From: Streptacidiphilus jeojiense
GTDB taxonomy: Bacteria; Actinomycetota; Actinomycetes; Streptomycetales; Streptomycetaceae
DNA length: 64,000 nucleotides
Direction: 5' to 3'
Assembly (NCBI RefSeq): GCF_000719095.1
Contig: NZ_JOEH01000028.1
Coordinates: forward strand, 48,968 to 112,967
The notes beneath the pieces are model-generated. The model was not told the origin of the DNA. It saw only the letters and a program-made list of their open reading frames with translations, and made no database searches. Below are positions 37,882 to 47,252 of the stretch, piece after piece. Positions within the stretch are counted from its first letter, which is position 1, and every line of letters starts with the position of its first letter. Position numbers and translations under genes: made by a program.

Positions 37882-39468
37882 ATGTCCGACACCTCCCGGC
37901 CTCGTACGCTTGCCGCCACGACCACCGCCACGGCCTCCTCGACCACTCCCTCCACCACCGCGGTGCGCGGCACCGACCTCGACGCCCTGATCCGCACGGT
38001 GCTGCCGCTGCTGCACGACTGGCTGCCGCGGCAGCGCTGGTTCGCCGGGAAGCACCGGCCGATCACCGCCGTCTCCCCGGCGACGGTCACCCTGCTCCCC
38101 GGCAGCGCCGACGAACCGCTGCTGCTGCACCTGCTGCTGAAGGTCGAGTACTCCTCGGACCAGGCCGACCTCTACCAACTGCTGCTCGGCGCGGGCCCGA
38201 ACGCCCCGACCGCCACCGGCGCCGGCGCCGAGCGGGCCCGCGCCGCGGTCATCGGCCGGATCGGCGGCGGCCCGCACGACGGCCTGCTGACCTACGACGC
38301 CAGCCACCACCCCGCGCTGGCGCTGCGGCTGCTGCGGACGATCATCGGCGGCGGCCTGCCGCAGGGCAGCCGGATCGGCCCGCTGGTCTTCCACGCCCCG
38401 CACGGTCCGGACCTCACCGACCTGGCCGCGCCCGGCAGCCCGGCCCGGGTCGGCACCGCCGAGCAGAGCAACACCTCGATCGTCTACGGCGACAGCGCCA
38501 TCCTCAAGCTGTTCCGCCGGATCACCCCGGGCCTCAATCCGGACCTGGAACTCTCACTGGCCCTCAGCCGGGCCGGGTCGGGACGCGTCCCCACCCCGCT
38601 GGCCTGGTTCGAGGGCGACCTCCCGGACGCCCCCGGCGACCCGGCCACCCTCGGCCTGCTGCAGCGCTACCTGCTCGGCGGCAAGGACGGCTGGGAGTTC
38701 GCCCTCGCCCACGTCAGCAGGCTGCGCACCGACCCGGAGTGGATGGGCAGCCGGGACGGGCACCCCAGCGACCACATCACCGGCAACTTCTCCGCGGAGT
38801 CGTTCCTGCTCGGCCGGGCCACCGCCGAGGTGCACCTGGCCCTGGCCCGCACTCTGCCGGTGACCGTGCTGGACCGCCCGCAGATCGAGGCCATGGCGCA
38901 GGCCATGACCCGCCGCCTGGAGGCCGCGGCGCTGGCGGTCCCGGCGCTGGCCCCCTACCGGGAGCCGCTCCGGCGGATCTTCCAGGACCTGGCCAGGTCC
39001 GCCCGCGACGGCAGGCTGCTGCGGGCCCAGCGGATCCACGGCGACCTGCACCTGGGCCAGTCGATGCGGACCGCGCGCGGCTGGGCGCTGCTGGACTTCG
39101 AGGGCGAGCCGGCCAAGCCGCTGGAGGAGCGGCGCCGGGTCCAGCCCGCCGTCCGCGACGTCGCGGCGATGCTGCGGTCCTTCGACTACGCTGCGGCCCA
39201 CCTGCTGACCGAGCTCGCGCCCGGCGATCCGGAGCTGCCCCGGCTCAGCGGCCTGGCCTCGACCTGGGCGCTGCGCAACCGCGCCGCCTTCTGCGCCGGC
39301 TACGCGGCGGCCGGGGCCGAGGACCCCACGGCGGATCCGGTGCTGCTGCACGCGATGGAGACGGACAAGGCGGTCTACGAGGTCGTCTACGAGGCCGGGA
39401 ACCGGCCCGAGTGGCTGGCCATCCCGCTGTCGGCGGTCGTCCGTCTCGCGCAGGCCGCCGGAAGGTAA
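37882..39468 (+). CDS. pep2: Maltokinase
   Basis: This 528-residue kinase phosphorylates maltose to maltose-1-phosphate with ATP, feeding GlgE. The N-terminal cap has LPRQRWFAGKHRPI. The kinase core has SNTSIVYGDSAILKLFRRI, RIHGDLHLGQ (H386, catalytic D388) and LLDFEGEPAKPLEERR, the aminoglycoside-phosphotransferase-like catalytic and metal motifs. A Thr/Ser-rich tail of about 30 residues precedes the domain. The ATG at 37882 has AAAGGGAG upstream. It sits between treS and glgB, as expected for the pathway (also called mak). Confidence 0.94.
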   Translation: MSDTSRPRTLAATTTATASSTTPSTTAVRGTDLDALIRTVLPLLHDWLPRQRWFAGKHRPITAVSPATVTLLPGSADEPLLLHLLLKVEYSSDQADLYQLLLGAGPNAPTATGAGAERARAAVIGRIGGGPHDGLLTYDASHHPALALRLLRTIIGGGLPQGSRIGPLVFHAPHGPDLTDLAAPGSPARVGTAEQSNTSIVYGDSAILKLFRRITPGLNPDLELSLALSRAGSGRVPTPLAWFEGDLPDAPGDPATLGLLQRYLLGGKDGWEFALAHVSRLRTDPEWMGSRDGHPSDHITGNFSAESFLLGRATAEVHLALARTLPVTVLDRPQIEAMAQAMTRRLEAAALAVPALAPYREPLRRIFQDLARSARDGRLLRAQRIHGDLHLGQSMRTARGWALLDFEGEPAKPLEERRRVQPAVRDVAAMLRSFDYAAAHLLTELAPGDPELPRLSGLASTWALRNRAAFCAGYAAAGAEDPTADPVLLHAMETDKAVYEVVYEAGNRPEWLAIPLSAVVRLAQAAGR

Positions 39469-39573
39469 CAGTCCGTTGACCCCGCTCCCCTAACGTCGTG
39501 CTCCGACGTCCCACCAGTCCAGCACCGACCCACCCGCCCCACCCGACCCACCACCCACAGGAAGGCACCGGCC

Positions 39574-41937
39574 GTGACCGAGTTGGACCCGACCCGCCCC
39601 ATCGCCTCCGCCGCCGACCGACCCCGGCCCGCGGCTGTCGAGCCGCAGGTCACCGTCGTCGAGCCACGGCACGAACCCGTCCAGGACGACGGCCCGGCGC
39701 AGGTCCCGGACGCCGGGGTCCCCGAGGCCGAGGTCCCGGACGCGTCGCTGCCGGCCGCCGAGCTGGCCAGGCTGGTGGACGGCTGGCACCACGATCCGCA
39801 CGGGGTGCTGGGCGCGCACCGGGTGCCCGGCGGGACGGCGGTACGGGTGCTGCGTCCGTTCGCGGAGCGGGTGGTGCTGGAGACCGCCGAGGGGTCGCGT
39901 CACCCGATGGCGCATCAGCAGGACGGCCTGTTCACGGTGCTGCTGCCGGGTGCCGCGCCGGCCTCGTACCGGCTCCGGGTGACCTACGCCGGCTCCGAGA
40001 CGTTGCAGGACGACGGCTACCGGCTGCTGCCCACGCTGGGCGAGACGGATCTGCACCTGATCGCCGAGGGCCGGCACGAGCAGCTGTGGGACGCCCTGGG
40101 CTCGCACCCGGGCACCGTGCAGGGCGTCACCGGCACCGCCTTCGCGGTCTGGGCGCCCAACGCCTCCGGGGTGCGCGTCATCGGGGACTTCAACGGCTGG
40201 AACGGTGCCGCGCACCCGATGCGGTCACTGGGCGGGTCCGGGGTCTGGGAGCTGTTCATCCCCGGCATCGGCGAGGGCACCCGCTACAAGTACGAGATCG
40301 CCACCCGGGACGGTCGGCTGCTGCAGAAGGCCGACCCGCTGGCACAGGCGACCGAGGTGCCGCCGGCCACCGCCTCGGTGGTGCACGCCTCCAGCCACAC
40401 CTGGCACGACCAGGACTGGCTGGCCCGCCGCGCCGCCGGCACCGCCCACGACCGGCCGATGAGCGTCTACGAGATCCACCTGCCCTCCTGGCGACCGGGC
40501 CTGAGCTACCGTCAGCTGGCGGTGGAGCTGCCGGCCTACGTGCGCGACCTGGGCTTCACCCATGTCGAGCTGATGCCGGTGATGGAGCACCCGTTCGGCG
40601 GCTCCTGGGGCTACCAGGTCTCCGGCTTCTACGCCCCCACCTCCCGCCTCGGGTCCCCGGACGACTTCAAGGCGCTGGTCGACGCGCTGCACGCGGCCGG
40701 CATCGGGGTGATCGTGGACTGGGTCCCGGCGCACTTCCCCAAGGACGACTTCGCGCTGCGCGAGTTCGACGGTCAGCCGCTGTACGAGCCGGCCGACCCG
40801 CTGCGCGCCGAGCACCCGGACTGGGGCACCCTGGAGTTCGACTACGGGCGCACCGAGGTGCGGAACTTCCTGGTCGCCAACGCGGTGTTCTGGTGCCAGG
40901 AGTACCACGTGGACGGGCTGCGGGTGGACGCGGTGGCCTCGATGCTCTACCTGGACTACTCCCGCGAGGGCGGCGCGTGGTCGCCCAACGCCGACGGCGG
41001 GCGGGAGAACTGGGACGCGGTGCGGTTCCTGCAGGAGATGAACGCCACCGTCTACCGCCGCTGCCCCGGCGTGGTCACCGTGGCCGAGGAGTCCACCGCC
41101 TGGCCGGGCGTCACCCGCCCCACCGACTCCACCCACGAGGGGCGCAGCGGGCTGGGCTTCGGGCTGAAGTGGAACATGGGCTGGATGCACGACTCGCTGC
41201 AGTACATGAGCCACGAGCCGGTCCACCGCAAGTACCACCACAACGAGATGACCTTCTCGATGGTGTACGCCTACTCGGAGAACTACCTGCTGCCGATCTC
41301 GCACGACGAGGTGGTGCACGGCAAGGGGTCACTGGTCGCCAAGATGCCCGGGGACTGGTGGCAGCAGCGCGCCAACACCCGCGCCTACCTGGGCTTCATG
41401 TGGGCCCACCCGGGCAAGAAGCTGATCTTCATGGGCACCGAGTTCGCCCAGGGCGCCGAGTGGGACCACGACACCGGCCCGCAGTGGTGGGTGCTGGCCG
41501 ACGACTGGCCCGCGGCGGCGGACCACCGCGGGGTGCAGGAGCTGGTCCGCGACCTGAACCGGATCTACCGCGACGCCCCCGCGCTGTGGCAGCAGGACAC
41601 CGACCCGGCCGGCTTCTCCTGGATCGACGGCGGCGCCGCCGAGGACAACGTCTTCAGCTTCATCCGCAGCGACCGCAGCGGCCGCCCGCTGATCAGCGTC
41701 ACCAACCTCTCCCCGGTGGTCCGCCAGGACTACCGGATCGGCCTGCCGACCGTGCGCGCCGACGTCCGGGACTCGGTCTGGCTGGAGGTGCTCAACACCG
41801 ACGCCGAGGTCTACGGCGGCAGCGGGGTCGGCAACCCCGACCCGGTGAAGGCCGAGTCCGTCGCCTGGAACGGCCGCGACACCAGCGCCCTGCTGACCCT
41901 GCCGCCGCTGGCCACCATCTGGCTCAGCCCGGCCTGA
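39574..41937 (+). CDS. glgB: 1,4-alpha-glucan branching enzyme
   Basis: This 787-residue GH13_9 enzyme introduces alpha-1,6 branches into the GlgE-made glucan. A variable acidic tail of about 65 residues is followed by two CBM48-type domains ([40 protein letters not shown]). The catalytic barrel has [19 protein letters not shown], nucleophile D452 in [12 protein letters not shown], acid/base E505 in TVAEEST, and [12 protein letters not shown]. The GTG at 39574 is preceded by AGGAAGG. It is the last gene of the cluster, with a small hairpin after the stop. Confidence 0.96.
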   Translation: MTELDPTRPIASAADRPRPAAVEPQVTVVEPRHEPVQDDGPAQVPDAGVPEAEVPDASLPAAELARLVDGWHHDPHGVLGAHRVPGGTAVRVLRPFAERVVLETAEGSRHPMAHQQDGLFTVLLPGAAPASYRLRVTYAGSETLQDDGYRLLPTLGETDLHLIAEGRHEQLWDALGSHPGTVQGVTGTAFAVWAPNASGVRVIGDFNGWNGAAHPMRSLGGSGVWELFIPGIGEGTRYKYEIATRDGRLLQKADPLAQATEVPPATASVVHASSHTWHDQDWLARRAAGTAHDRPMSVYEIHLPSWRPGLSYRQLAVELPAYVRDLGFTHVELMPVMEHPFGGSWGYQVSGFYAPTSRLGSPDDFKALVDALHAAGIGVIVDWVPAHFPKDDFALREFDGQPLYEPADPLRAEHPDWGTLEFDYGRTEVRNFLVANAVFWCQEYHVDGLRVDAVASMLYLDYSREGGAWSPNADGGRENWDAVRFLQEMNATVYRRCPGVVTVAEESTAWPGVTRPTDSTHEGRSGLGFGLKWNMGWMHDSLQYMSHEPVHRKYHHNEMTFSMVYAYSENYLLPISHDEVVHGKGSLVAKMPGDWWQQRANTRAYLGFMWAHPGKKLIFMGTEFAQGAEWDHDTGPQWWVLADDWPAAADHRGVQELVRDLNRIYRDAPALWQQDTDPAGFSWIDGGAAEDNVFSFIRSDRSGRPLISVTNLSPVVRQDYRIGLPTVRADVRDSVWLEVLNTDAEVYGGSGVGNPDPVKAESVAWNGRDTSALLTLPPLATIWLSPA

Positions 41938-41942
41938 CCGCC

Positions 41943-41961
41943 CACCGCACCGGGTGCGGTG
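41943..41961 (+). terminator. Short hairpin after glgB
   Basis: CACCGCACC and GGTGCGGTG flank a single base six bases after the glgB stop; allowing a normal loop gives a seven-bp GC stem. A weak terminator is likely. Confidence 0.5.
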
Positions 41962-42019
41962 CCCGTCCGCACACCGGACGTACCGCGCCCGGCCCCGGCA
42001 CCGGTCCTAGGCTCTTCCC

Positions 42020-43273
42020 ATGACCGTCGTCCAGATCCCCGGCTCGAAGTCCATCACCGCCCGCGCGCTGTTCCTGGCCGCGGCCGCCGAGGGCAGCTCC
42101 GTGCTGCGCCGGCCGCTGCTGTCGGACGACAGCGAGGGTTTCGTCCAGGGCCTGGCCACCCTCGGCTACCGGGTGGACCGGCAGCCGGAGGCCTGGACGA
42201 TCGAGGGCCGCCCGGCCGGACCGGCCGTCGCCGAGGCGGAGGTCTACTGCCGCGACGGCGCCACCACCGCGCGCTTCCTGCCCGCCCTGGCCGCCGCCGG
42301 CCGCGGCACCTTCCGCTTCGACGCCTCCGAGCAGATGCGCCGCCGCCCGCTAGGTCCGCTCACCGGGGCCCTGCGCGAGTTGGGCGTCGACCTGACGCAT
42401 GAGCTGGCCGAGGGGCACCACCCGCTGACCGTCCGCGCCGACGGCATCAAGGGCGGTGCGCTGACCCTGGACGCCGGGCTCTCCTCGCAGTTCCTCACCG
42501 CGCTGCTGCTGGTCGGTCCGCTGACCGCGGAGGGCCTCGACATCACCGTCTCCGACCTGGTCTCCGTCCCCTACGTGGAGATGACCCTGGCCATGATGCG
42601 GCGCTTCGGCAACGACGCGCGCCGGGTCGGCGACACCTTCCACGTGCCCCCGCAGCCCTACCGGGCCACCGACTACCTGATCGAGCCGGACGCCTCCACC
42701 GCCAGCTACTTCCTGGCCGCCGCCGCGCTCACCGGACGCACCGTCACCGTCCCTGGGCTGGGCTCGGGCTCACTCCAGGGCGACCTCCGCTTCGCCGAGG
42801 TGCTCCGGCGGATGGGCGCCGAGGTGGAGCTGGGCACCGACTCGGTAACCGTGACCGGCCCCGAGCGGCTGAGCGGTGTGACCGTGAACATGCGCGACAT
42901 CTCCGACACCGTCCCCACCCTGGCCGCGATCGCCCCCTTCGCCGAGGGCCCGGTCCGGATCGAGGACGTCTACAACACCCGGGTGAAGGAGTGCGACCGG
43001 CTGGCCGCCTGCGAGCAGAACCTGGCCGCCATGGGGATCGGGGTCAGCACCGGCCGCGACTGGATCGAGATCCAACCGGGCCGCCCCACGCCGGTGACCG
43101 TCGCCTGCCACGGCGACCACCGCATCGCCATGGCCTTCAGCGTTACGGCCCTCGGCCTGGCGAAGAACGGCATCCCCGGCGCCCTCACCCTCGACGACCC
43201 CGGCTGCGTCCGCAAGACCTTCCCGGGGTTCCATCAGGCACTGGCTGAGCTGCGCGCAGAGTGGCAGCTCTGA
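42020..43273 (+). CDS. aroA: 3-phosphoshikimate 1-carboxyvinyltransferase (divergent EPSP synthase)
   Basis: This 417-residue enzyme joins phosphoenolpyruvate to shikimate-3-phosphate in aromatic amino-acid synthesis. Catalytic motifs are retained: PGSKSITARALF, DASTASYFLAAAALTG, DISDTVPTLAAIA, RVKECDRLAACE, CHGDHRIAMAF and CVRKTFPGF. The segment that is usually C-G-L-A-G-T-x-x-R-F in actinobacteria reads CRDGATTARF, so the position matching E. coli Gly96 is Ala. The protein begins directly at the first barrel, without the N-terminal extension I expect of the main actinobacterial enzyme. It may be a second, specialised copy. Confidence 0.88.
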   Translation: MTVVQIPGSKSITARALFLAAAAEGSSVLRRPLLSDDSEGFVQGLATLGYRVDRQPEAWTIEGRPAGPAVAEAEVYCRDGATTARFLPALAAAGRGTFRFDASEQMRRRPLGPLTGALRELGVDLTHELAEGHHPLTVRADGIKGGALTLDAGLSSQFLTALLLVGPLTAEGLDITVSDLVSVPYVEMTLAMMRRFGNDARRVGDTFHVPPQPYRATDYLIEPDASTASYFLAAAALTGRTVTVPGLGSGSLQGDLRFAEVLRRMGAEVELGTDSVTVTGPERLSGVTVNMRDISDTVPTLAAIAPFAEGPVRIEDVYNTRVKECDRLAACEQNLAAMGIGVSTGRDWIEIQPGRPTPVTVACHGDHRIAMAFSVTALGLAKNGIPGALTLDDPGCVRKTFPGFHQALAELRAEWQL

Positions 43274-43299
43274 GGTGGTTGGCCGCGCACGCTTTCAGC

Positions 43300-43371
43300 A
43301 AGCAGAGCCCCGCGCCCCCAGGGGTCTGCAACTGGCCCAGTTGCACACGTCAGGGGCGCGGGGCTCTGCTT
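43300..43371. repeat. Nested inverted repeat between aroA and PPOX-family gene
   Basis: AAGCAGAGCCCCGCGCCCC (43300-43318) is the exact reverse complement of 43353-43371 (19 bp). Inside it, GCAACTGG and CCAGTTGC (43328-43344) form a second stem around one base. It sits between convergent genes and could terminate both. It shares the CCCCGCGCCCC core with the element at 4440-4510. Confidence 0.8.
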
Positions 43372-43421
43372 GATCAACTGCGTGCGCGACAAGCCATGCA
43401 CAGCCCGCAGCCGACGACAGG

Positions 43422-44093
43422 TCAGTTCCGCCCCACCCGCGCAACGATGTGCGACGGCGCCGGCACACCCGGCGGCAGCGCCGGGTCAGGAACCGGCTCT
43501 CCCCAGACCTGGTGCAGCGGCAGCTCCCCCGCCCAGAGCCCCAGCTCCGCGTCGGGTCCGTCGCCGTCCTCCGGCGGCCCCGCGCTGATCTTGACCGAGG
43601 CCTCGTCCAGGCTGAGCGCCAGCAGCGTGGTGGCGGCGAGCTCCTTGCGGTCGGGGCGGCGGGCGTAGTCCCACTGCCCCGGCGCCGCCTGCTCGCTGAG
43701 CACCCGCAGCCCCTCCAGCTTCTCCTCCGCGTCGGTGACCTGCCGGGGCACGCCGTAGACCATGGCGCAGCGGTAGTTGACGCTGTGCTCAAACACCGAG
43801 CGGGCCAGCACCAGGCTGTCGACGTGGGTGACGGTCACGCAGACCGTGGCCTCCGGTGCCGCCACCAGGCTGCGGCTGGCCACCGAGCCGTGCAGGTACA
43901 GGGTGTCCGCGGTGGCCCCGTAGACGGTGGGCACGACCATCGGCGCACCGTCGAGCACGACCCCCAGGTGGCAGAGGAACCCGGCGGCCAGCACGGCGTC
44001 GAGCTCGGAGCGGTCGGTGCGGCCGTTCTCGCGCAGCCGGCGCAGCCGGGTGCGGTCGCTGCCGGACAGTGCCGGGCGTGGTGTTTCAGGCAT
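43422..44093 (-). CDS. Pyridoxamine 5'-phosphate oxidase-family flavin-binding protein
   Basis: The protein has 223 residues. The split-barrel FMN-binding fold is indicated by SELDAVLAAGFLCHLGVVLD, GAPMVVPTVYGATADTLYLH, GSVASRSLVAAPEATVCVTV and HSVNYRCAMVYGVPRQV, the order seen in the PPOX-like/NimA-related family. Members bind FMN or other flavins and include nitroimidazole reductases. The true pdxH motifs are not evident, so pyridoxal-phosphate synthesis is unlikely. The ATG is at 44091-44093. It is convergent with aroA and divergent from the APC permease. Confidence 0.82.
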   Translation of the reverse strand: MPETPRPALSGSDRTRLRRLRENGRTDRSELDAVLAAGFLCHLGVVLDGAPMVVPTVYGATADTLYLHGSVASRSLVAAPEATVCVTVTHVDSLVLARSVFEHSVNYRCAMVYGVPRQVTDAEEKLEGLRVLSEQAAPGQWDYARRPDRKELAATTLLALSLDEASVKISAGPPEDGDGPDAELGLWAGELPLHQVWGEPVPDPALPPGVPAPSHIVARVGRN

Positions 44094-44211
44094 ATGTCAT
44101 CCATGGGTCAACGAAATCAGTTGCGATTATCGGATTCTTGCATGGATTCCGCAGTTGTGAAGGACCAGTAAACGAAATCCGCCAAACCATTGCCAGCGGG
44201 GTGAGCGGACG

Positions 44212-44246
44212 GGCACCATATGGCACGCATTCATGCCACTGGTGCC
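44212..44246. repeat. Imperfect hairpin in the 44094-44440 intergenic stretch
   Basis: GGCACCA-TA-TGGCA and TGCCA-C-TGGTGCC flank CGCATTCA, forming a 12-bp stem with an internal bulge. The 347-bp gap is less GC-rich than its surroundings, with no credible gene, and also holds two copies of AACGAAATC (44110 and 44171). It probably contains the promoters of the PPOX gene (left) and the permease (right). Confidence 0.5.
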
Positions 44247-44440
44247 GAAGCGGCAATCCCGCCTCCCGAAATCCGCTGGCCACACCCCCATCTCCCGCGG
44301 CGCCGCCGCACCGTGCACCGTCGCACGCCCCTCAGCACCCGCACGTACCCCTTGTCGTACGCACCCCTGCCGTGAGGCCCCCGTTGCCGCGCCCCCCACG
44401 CGCCACACCCTCCGGCGGCGGCTCCAGGAGAGGCACCACG

Positions 44441-45946
44441 TTGTCCAACGACATATCCGTCGAGAGCAGAGGCGGCCTCCGGGCCAATGTGCTCAGCGGC
44501 TTCGACACCGTCATCATGGCCCTGGCCGGCAGCGCCCCGGCCTACTCCCTGGCGTCCACCACCGCGGTCCTGGTCGGTGCCGCCGGACTGGTCAGCCCGG
44601 CCGCCCTGCTCTGGTGCGCCATCCCGATGCTGGGCATCGCCTGGGCCTTCAACTACCTCGGCCGGCTGGACGTCAACGCCGGCGCCAGCTACTCCTGGGT
44701 GGGGCGCGCCCTGCACCCCGCGCTGGGCTTCCTCAGCGGCTGGTCCCTGGTGGTCTCGGCGACCATCTTCATGGTGGCCGGCTCGCTGCCGGCCGGGCAG
44801 TACACCCTCTCGCTGTTCAGCGACAGCGCCGCCAACAACACCTGGGCCTGCATCGCGGTCGGCTCGGTGGCCTTCCTGGTGATGGCGCTGCTGGTGCTGC
44901 TGGGCGCCCGGATCACCGCCCACGCCCAGTGGATCATGACCGGCATCGAGGTCGCCATCCTGGTGGTCTTCGGCATCGCCGCCCTGGTGCACGGCGGCTC
45001 GGCCGCCACCTTCTCCTGGTCCTGGCTGTGGGGCTTCGGCCACTTCGGCGGGGTCAAGGGCTTCGCCGGTGCGGCCCTGATCGCCGCCTTCTACTTCTGG
45101 GGCTGGGACGTCACCGCCAACCTCAGCGAGGAGACCAGCAACAGCAAGAAGAACTCCGGCCTCGGCGGACTGGTCGGCGTCATCGCGGTGTTCGCGCTGT
45201 TCGAGATCGTCACCATCGCGGTGAACATGATCATCAGTCAGAAGGAGATCCTGGACGAGAACTCCGCGCCGCTGCTGACCACGCTGGGCAATGTGGTCTG
45301 GCCGGGCGCCGGCGGCAAGATCCTGGTCATCGCGGTAGTGCTGTCCACCGTCGCGACCCTGGAGACCACGCTGATCCAGGTCACCCGCTCGCTGTTCGCC
45401 ATGGGCCGCGACAAGACCATCCCGGCCGCCTTCGGAAAGTCGCACGCCCGCTGGCAGACCCCCTGGGTCGCCATCCTGGTGGTCGTCGTGGTCTCGCTGG
45501 GCCTGTTCGTCGCCTCCAACTCGCTGGGCAGCGTAACCAAGATCATGGGTTACGCCGTCGCCGCCATCGGCCTGCAGATCTCCATCTACTACGCGCTGGC
45601 CGGACTGGCCGTCGTGGTGGCGTACCGCAAGCTGGTGCTGAAGTCCGTCTCCAACGCCGTCTTCGTCGGCCTCTGGCCGCTGGCCGGCGCCGTCTTCATG
45701 GGCTTCCTCTTCGTCGAGAACTGCATGACCCTCGACCTCACCACCATCCTGATCGGCCTGGGCGCCCTGGCCCTCGGCCTGATCCCGATGGCCTACTACT
45801 GGGCCAACGGCAGCGACTACTACCGCCCCGGTGCGGTCCGCCTGGACGCCACCGCCGCCGACGAGGTCGACGCCCTGTACGGGCAGAGCACGCTGACCGC
45901 CTCCGGCACCGGCAGCAGCGGCTCCGGACTGGCCACCGATATCTGA
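44441..45946 (+). CDS. APC-family amino acid permease
   Basis: This encodes 501 residues from the TTG at 44441, chosen because AGGAGAGG lies seven bases upstream; the open frame continues far upstream but is antisense to the PPOX gene. About twelve membrane helices are visible, beginning GFDTVIMALAGSAPAYSLAS, the conserved helix-1 APC motif, then PMLGIAWAFNYLGRLDVNAG and GWDVTANLSEETSNSKKNSG. It should import an amino acid or amine by cation coupling; the substrate is undetermined. A small hairpin spans the stop. Confidence 0.88.
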   Translation: MSNDISVESRGGLRANVLSGFDTVIMALAGSAPAYSLASTTAVLVGAAGLVSPAALLWCAIPMLGIAWAFNYLGRLDVNAGASYSWVGRALHPALGFLSGWSLVVSATIFMVAGSLPAGQYTLSLFSDSAANNTWACIAVGSVAFLVMALLVLLGARITAHAQWIMTGIEVAILVVFGIAALVHGGSAATFSWSWLWGFGHFGGVKGFAGAALIAAFYFWGWDVTANLSEETSNSKKNSGLGGLVGVIAVFALFEIVTIAVNMIISQKEILDENSAPLLTTLGNVVWPGAGGKILVIAVVLSTVATLETTLIQVTRSLFAMGRDKTIPAAFGKSHARWQTPWVAILVVVVVSLGLFVASNSLGSVTKIMGYAVAAIGLQISIYYALAGLAVVVAYRKLVLKSVSNAVFVGLWPLAGAVFMGFLFVENCMTLDLTTILIGLGALALGLIPMAYYWANGSDYYRPGAVRLDATAADEVDALYGQSTLTASGTGSSGSGLATDI

Positions 45947-46000
45947 TCTGACGTCAGATATGGGCAGTCACCACGCGTTTACACACAGCCAGTAGCATCA

Positions 46001-46039
46001 GCGGGTGTCGGATCCGGTTCCTCCGGTTCCGACACCCGC
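46001..46039 (+). terminator. Hairpin after the permease gene
   Basis: GCGGGTGTCGGA (46001-46012) is the exact reverse complement of TCCGACACCCGC (46028-46039), a 12-bp stem with a 15-base loop, 55 bases after the permease stop. An additional eight-bp AT-containing stem (ATATCTGA/TCAGATAT, 45939-45961) overlaps the stop codon. Confidence 0.75.
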
Positions 46040-46150
46040 TGTCGGCGCTTCCGGGCCGCCACGCGCCTGCTCTCCGCCCCGTGCTCGACAACCCGCACGA
46101 CACCCCTCGGACGTAGCTCTACCGACTCCCGACGAGAAGCGGTCCCTCCT

Positions 46151-47125
46151 ATGGCCAGAGCAAGAAGACGCACCACCACAGCCGTGCGCTACGACCCCAC
46201 CTTCGGCGACACGGCACTCGCCACCGCCCGGCAGGACCTGGTGGTGGGCCGCTGGCAGGGGGCCCGGGACCTGCTCAGGGACACCGGCCGGGACTGGGAC
46301 CGGCGCACCCACCGGGTCCGGCTGCTGGCCGACACCGCGGCCGGCATACGCACGGTGGAGACCTGGCAGTCGGCCGAGCCGGACAACCCCGACGCACTGG
46401 TGCTGCGCGCCGAGACCGAGGTGATGCGGATCTTCTCCGCGGTCGCCGAGACCAACCGCACCGCGGGCGCCCCGCCCGCCTCCGAGGACAGCCTGGACCG
46501 CCCGCACCTGGACCGCGCCGCCCGGATCTGCCTGCAGGCCTCCGAACGCAATCCCGCCGACCCGCTGCCCTGGGTCTCCCTGATGACCCTGGCCAGGCTC
46601 TACGGCCAGGGCCATCCCCATGTCTGGCACTGGTGGCGCGAGCTGCAGGCCCGCGACCCCTACAGCCGCGAGGGCCACCACCAGGTGCTGCGCCACCTCT
46701 CCGCGCGCTGGCACGGCTCGCACGGCGAGATGTACAACTTCGCCCGCGACAGCGCCGCCTTCGCACCGCACGGATCCCCGCTGGCCGCGCTCACCCAGGC
46801 CGCCCGGGCGGAGCACTACCGGCAGCGGGTGGAGACCGAGGGCGCCGCCGCCGTGGGCCTGACCTACCACTGGAACCACGAGGTCGCCCTGCAGGCCCTG
46901 CACAGCACCATGCGGCAGTGGATCGCGCACCGCAGCGGCATCGAGTACGCCCAGGACGTGGCCGACCTCAACACCCTGGCGCACGGACTGGTCTTCGCCG
47001 GGCTCACCACCGAGGCCACCGAGGTGTTCCGCCAGTTGGGGGACCGCCCCACCCGGGTCCCCTGGTCCTACACCGGCAACGCCGAGGCCCTGTTCGACCA
47101 CTGGCGGACCCAGCTGGCCCGCTGA
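46151..47125 (+). CDS. Conserved hypothetical protein, helical (TPR-like)
   Basis: This encodes 324 residues with no signal peptide or membrane helix. The sequence is almost all amphipathic helix with spaced Ala/Leu and Trp residues (RQDLVVGRWQGARDLLRDTG; RAARICLQASERNPADPLPW; HPHVWHWWRELQARDPYSRE; GLVFAGLTTEATEVFRQLGD), suggesting a TPR-like superhelix rather than an enzyme. I do not recognise the family. It lies upstream of pta in the same direction with a 127-bp gap. The ATG at 46151 is the first plausible start, with GGTCCCT but no strong ribosome site before it. Confidence 0.7.
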   Translation: MARARRRTTTAVRYDPTFGDTALATARQDLVVGRWQGARDLLRDTGRDWDRRTHRVRLLADTAAGIRTVETWQSAEPDNPDALVLRAETEVMRIFSAVAETNRTAGAPPASEDSLDRPHLDRAARICLQASERNPADPLPWVSLMTLARLYGQGHPHVWHWWRELQARDPYSREGHHQVLRHLSARWHGSHGEMYNFARDSAAFAPHGSPLAALTQAARAEHYRQRVETEGAAAVGLTYHWNHEVALQALHSTMRQWIAHRSGIEYAQDVADLNTLAHGLVFAGLTTEATEVFRQLGDRPTRVPWSYTGNAEALFDHWRTQLAR

Positions 47126-47252
47126 GCGCGCCCCGGTCACCGGTGCGAAGGTAGGGTCGTTGAGCGGGGCCGGCTGGCATCGTCCGCGCCGGGCCCTCTC
47201 ACCCAGCGGCCAGGCACCCAGCGGCCAGGCGGAGCGAACGGAGTGTGCCCCT

